41,879 nucleotides of DNA from Dielma sp000508965 (lineage in GTDB: Bacteria > Bacillota_I > Bacilli_A > Erysipelotrichales > Erysipelotrichaceae), in assembly GCA_000508965.1 (NCBI GenBank), contig BAHV02000009.1, positions 1 to 41,879 of the forward strand, read 5' to 3'. This document shows, piece after piece, positions 40,201 through 41,879 of the stretch. Position 1 is the first letter of the stretch, and each line of letters begins with the position of its first letter. The notes under the pieces were generated by a model. It saw only the letters and a list, made by a program, of their open reading frames with translations. It was not told the DNA's origin and did no database searches. Made by a program: the position numbers and the translations under genes.

Positions 40201-41577
40201 ATGAAAGAACTTGCTGAAAAGTGTATTGAATTTGTAGGCGGAGCGTCAAATATTAAAGCGGTATCGCATTGCGCAACAAGGCTGCGGCTGACGCTGATTG
40301 ATCAGGGAAAGGTGAATGAGGAAGCATTGCTGAGTATTCCGGAAGTAATTAAGGTAATGAAGGTAGGCGCTCAAACGCAGATCATTATCGGCAGTGATGC
40401 ACCAGAATTATATAGTATTGTCAGCCAATTGGTAGAAACAGCTGATTCATCAATGACTGTCAATGAAACAAAAACAGCGGATACTAAATCAAATAAAAAG
40501 AATGCTGTTGTCGGTAAATTCTTTGATGCGTGCAGCAGTATGTTTACACCTTTAGTGCCAGCTTTTACAGCGGCAGGTATGATTAAAGCAGTGCTGGCTA
40601 TTTTAGTTGCGGTATTTGGCTTGGCAAAGACTTCGCAGGAATATATTATTATAAATTATGTTTCGGATACCATTTTCTATTTCCTGCCAATTTATTTAGG
40701 GGTGACAGCGGCTACTTACTTTGGCTGCAATAAATATATTGCTGCAGCTATCGCGGCGATGTTTGTTCACCCAACATATACGGGTATGGTAAGCGCAGGG
40801 GAAGCTATTTCGTTTTTGGGGATTCCGGTGGTCTTATATAATTATTCATCGACTGTTTTCCCAACGATCCTGACGGTTTGGTTTATGTCTTATGTGGAAC
40901 GTTTTGCCCGACGGATCTCACCTAAAGTCATCAAAGCAATCATGGAGCCAATGCTGACGCTGTTGATTACGTTTCCGGTAGGATTGCTGCTGCTGGGGCC
41001 GATTGGTGCTATTCTTGGCGATTGGCTGATGAATGTTTTTGCGGCCATTGATGCTTCAGTACCATTTTTAGTGCCGATGATCGTAGGTGCTGTTTCACCA
41101 TTTTTAGTCTTTGTGGGAATGCATCGTGCTGTGGGTACATTAGAAACCATGCAGATAGCACAAATTGGATATAGTTCTTTATTAGGAACAGGTATGCTTG
41201 CAAGCAATATTGCACAGGGTGCATCAACCTTAGTGCTTTCTTTTAAATCAAAAGATGAAAAGGTAAAGCCATTGGCTTTTACGGCAGGTGTTACCGCATT
41301 ATGTGGTATTACCGAACCGGCATTGTATGGATTTACAGCCAAGAATAAAAAATCATTGATTGCGACAGTAATCGGCGGCGGTGTCGGCGGTTTCTATGCT
41401 GGCATTACACATGTTGTCCGTTTTGCGAAAGGAGCACCCGGCTTGCCGACATTGCCGGTGTTCATCAGTTTAGAAAATCCGATGAATCTGATTAATGCCT
41501 GTATTACGGTTGTCCTCTCATTTGCGGCAGCCTTTGCAGTCGCATGGATCATGATCAAACCCGGCGAAGTAGATTAA
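40201..41577 (+). CDS. PTS transporter EIIBC (glucose/beta-glucoside family)
   Basis: A 458-residue permease without an EIIA domain. EIIB (about 1-85) has phosphocysteine C24 in HCATRLR. EIIC (about 100-458) has FTPLVPAFTAAGM, GMHRAVGTL and GITEPALYGF. It resembles the EIIBC part of the transporter at 6999-8807 over its full length. EIIA is supplied by the neighbouring gene. AAAGGAG precedes ATG 40201. The sugar is not certain; a beta-glucoside or N-acetyl sugar is plausible, and no hydrolase gene accompanies it. Confidence 0.9.
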   Translation: MKELAEKCIEFVGGASNIKAVSHCATRLRLTLIDQGKVNEEALLSIPEVIKVMKVGAQTQIIIGSDAPELYSIVSQLVETADSSMTVNETKTADTKSNKKNAVVGKFFDACSSMFTPLVPAFTAAGMIKAVLAILVAVFGLAKTSQEYIIINYVSDTIFYFLPIYLGVTAATYFGCNKYIAAAIAAMFVHPTYTGMVSAGEAISFLGIPVVLYNYSSTVFPTILTVWFMSYVERFARRISPKVIKAIMEPMLTLLITFPVGLLLLGPIGAILGDWLMNVFAAIDASVPFLVPMIVGAVSPFLVFVGMHRAVGTLETMQIAQIGYSSLLGTGMLASNIAQGASTLVLSFKSKDEKVKPLAFTAGVTALCGITEPALYGFTAKNKKSLIATVIGGGVGGFYAGITHVVRFAKGAPGLPTLPVFISLENPMNLINACITVVLSFAAAFAVAWIMIKPGEVD

Positions 41578-41589
41578 TATATTATAGAT

Positions 41590-41627
41590 AGATCTCTCAG
41601 CGTTATATATAGAGAGATCTTTTTTTA
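41590..41627 (+). terminator. Terminator of the second PTS operon
   Basis: AGATCTCTC (41590-41598) pairs with GAGAGATCT (41612-41620), followed by seven T residues. Confidence 0.85.
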
Positions 41628-41749
41628 TAGAGATGCTGATCTGTTCTTATATATGGGATAAGACATGTGTGTATGAAATGGTTTTAAACCTATGAAAAAG
41701 AGGGTAATTTTAATTTCAACTAATTATTTAAAAAAAACGAAAAATAATG

Positions 41750-41778
41750 TTGACATGGGAAGCGGGTTTTGGTATTAT
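41750..41778 (+). promoter_or_regulatory. Strong promoter P1, rRNA-operon type
   Basis: TTGACA (41750-41755), 17-bp spacer with GAAGCGGG, TATTAT (41773-41778), preceded by an A/T-rich UP-like stretch. It is the first of two tandem promoters reading out of the window. Confidence 0.75.
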
Positions 41779-41830
41779 ATACAGGCACTCGGGAAGCGGG
41801 TCACACAAGAAAAAGTTCTTAAAAAAAGTG

Positions 41831-41859
41831 TTGACAGAAAAGTTGCCGGGTGGTAAGAT
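41831..41859 (+). promoter_or_regulatory. Strong promoter P2, rRNA-operon type
   Basis: TTGACA (41831-41836), 17-bp spacer, TAAGAT (41854-41859), preceded by seven A residues. Spacing of 81 bp from P1 and the GC-rich segment near the start are typical of growth-rate-controlled rrn promoters. The 16S gene should lie beyond the window. Confidence 0.7.
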
Positions 41860-41865
41860 AGATAA

Positions 41866-41879
41866 GCACTCACGAGTGC
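41866..41879 (+). repeat. Palindrome at the P2 start site
   Basis: GCACTC-AC-GAGTGC, a perfect 6-bp inverted repeat at the predicted transcription start of P2 and at the edge of the window. GCACTC also occurs after P1 (41785-41790). Confidence 0.5.

Noticed and set aside
40890..41342. Minus-strand open frame of 150 codons opposite EIIBC
   Set aside because: Antisense to conserved EIIC, with the same pattern of residues as the shadow frame opposite the other EIIC domain.
1..41879. CRISPR array, prophage, insertion sequence or replication origin
   Set aside because: No regularly spaced repeats, transposase or phage genes, integrase or DnaA-box cluster were seen anywhere in the window.

Overview
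The window reads as a stretch of chromosome from a low-to-moderate GC Bacillota (Firmicutes), most plausibly an Erysipelotrichia-like gut bacterium. Evidence: strong AGGAGG-type ribosome sites, CcpA (cre) boxes, two PTS operons controlled by BglG/LicT-type antiterminators, an EF-G paralogue, small CotF-like spore-coat proteins, a U32 peptidase and a ThrE-type split exporter. The lineage is an inference from gene content. No phage, insertion sequence, CRISPR array or plasmid module was seen. The right edge carries two strong tandem promoters of the kind that precede rRNA operons.

Layout. 1-190: a possible structured RNA and a terminator, then a CpXC protein. 748-3652 (minus): a three-gene operon with a flavin/ferredoxin protein translationally coupled to a fused betaine/choline-type ABC permease-binding protein and its ATPase. 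3881-5242 (minus): a MarR regulator, a flavodoxin-like protein and a small membrane protein, with two MarR-type palindromes in the promoter. 5290-5943 (minus): a TetR regulator. 6008-11057 (plus): a beta-glucoside PTS operon with cre box, promoter, RAT-like element, terminator, lipoprotein histidine phosphatase, EIIBCA, GH1 6-phospho-beta-glucosidase and antiterminator. 11062-11756: a decayed LytTR/DUF3021 locus. 11887-12070: tRNA-Ala(UGC) with its own promoter and terminator. 12267-22961: a lipid kinase with a MarR gene, an ATP-grasp/esterase pair, a YbaK deacylase, a cupin, a MarR gene, a HAD phosphatase, a SagB-like oxidoreductase with a degenerate PfkB protein, a PerM-type transporter and metK. 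23009-31275: a HEAT-like protein, the split ThrE exporter, a U32 peptidase, a HAD phosphatase, a 26-residue peptide gene with its own cre-overlapped promoter and terminator, an ankyrin protein and an EF-G paralogue. 31554-31922: an MFS remnant. 32140-37642: M32 carboxypeptidase, a second degenerate PfkB protein with a PgpA-like protein, an AAC(3)-fold acetyltransferase, a GAF methionine sulfoxide reductase, two CotF-like proteins and a DUF402 phosphatase. 37704-41627 (plus): a second PTS operon.

The most unusual locus is the second PTS operon. Antiterminator, EIIA and EIIBC are interrupted by a gene (38700-39590) that joins two [4Fe-4S] ferredoxin clusters to what looks like a 2-oxoacid:ferredoxin oxidoreductase beta subunit without its thiamine-diphosphate site. 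The operon has two near-identical RAT/terminator elements, one before the antiterminator gene and one before EIIBC. Several proteins in the window lack canonical catalytic residues: the lipoprotein phosphatase, two PfkB proteins, the EIIA domain of the first PTS, the KorB-like protein and perhaps the AAC(3)-like protein. Start codons were chosen by ribosome-site position. Functional calls come from motif reading by eye, without database searches.
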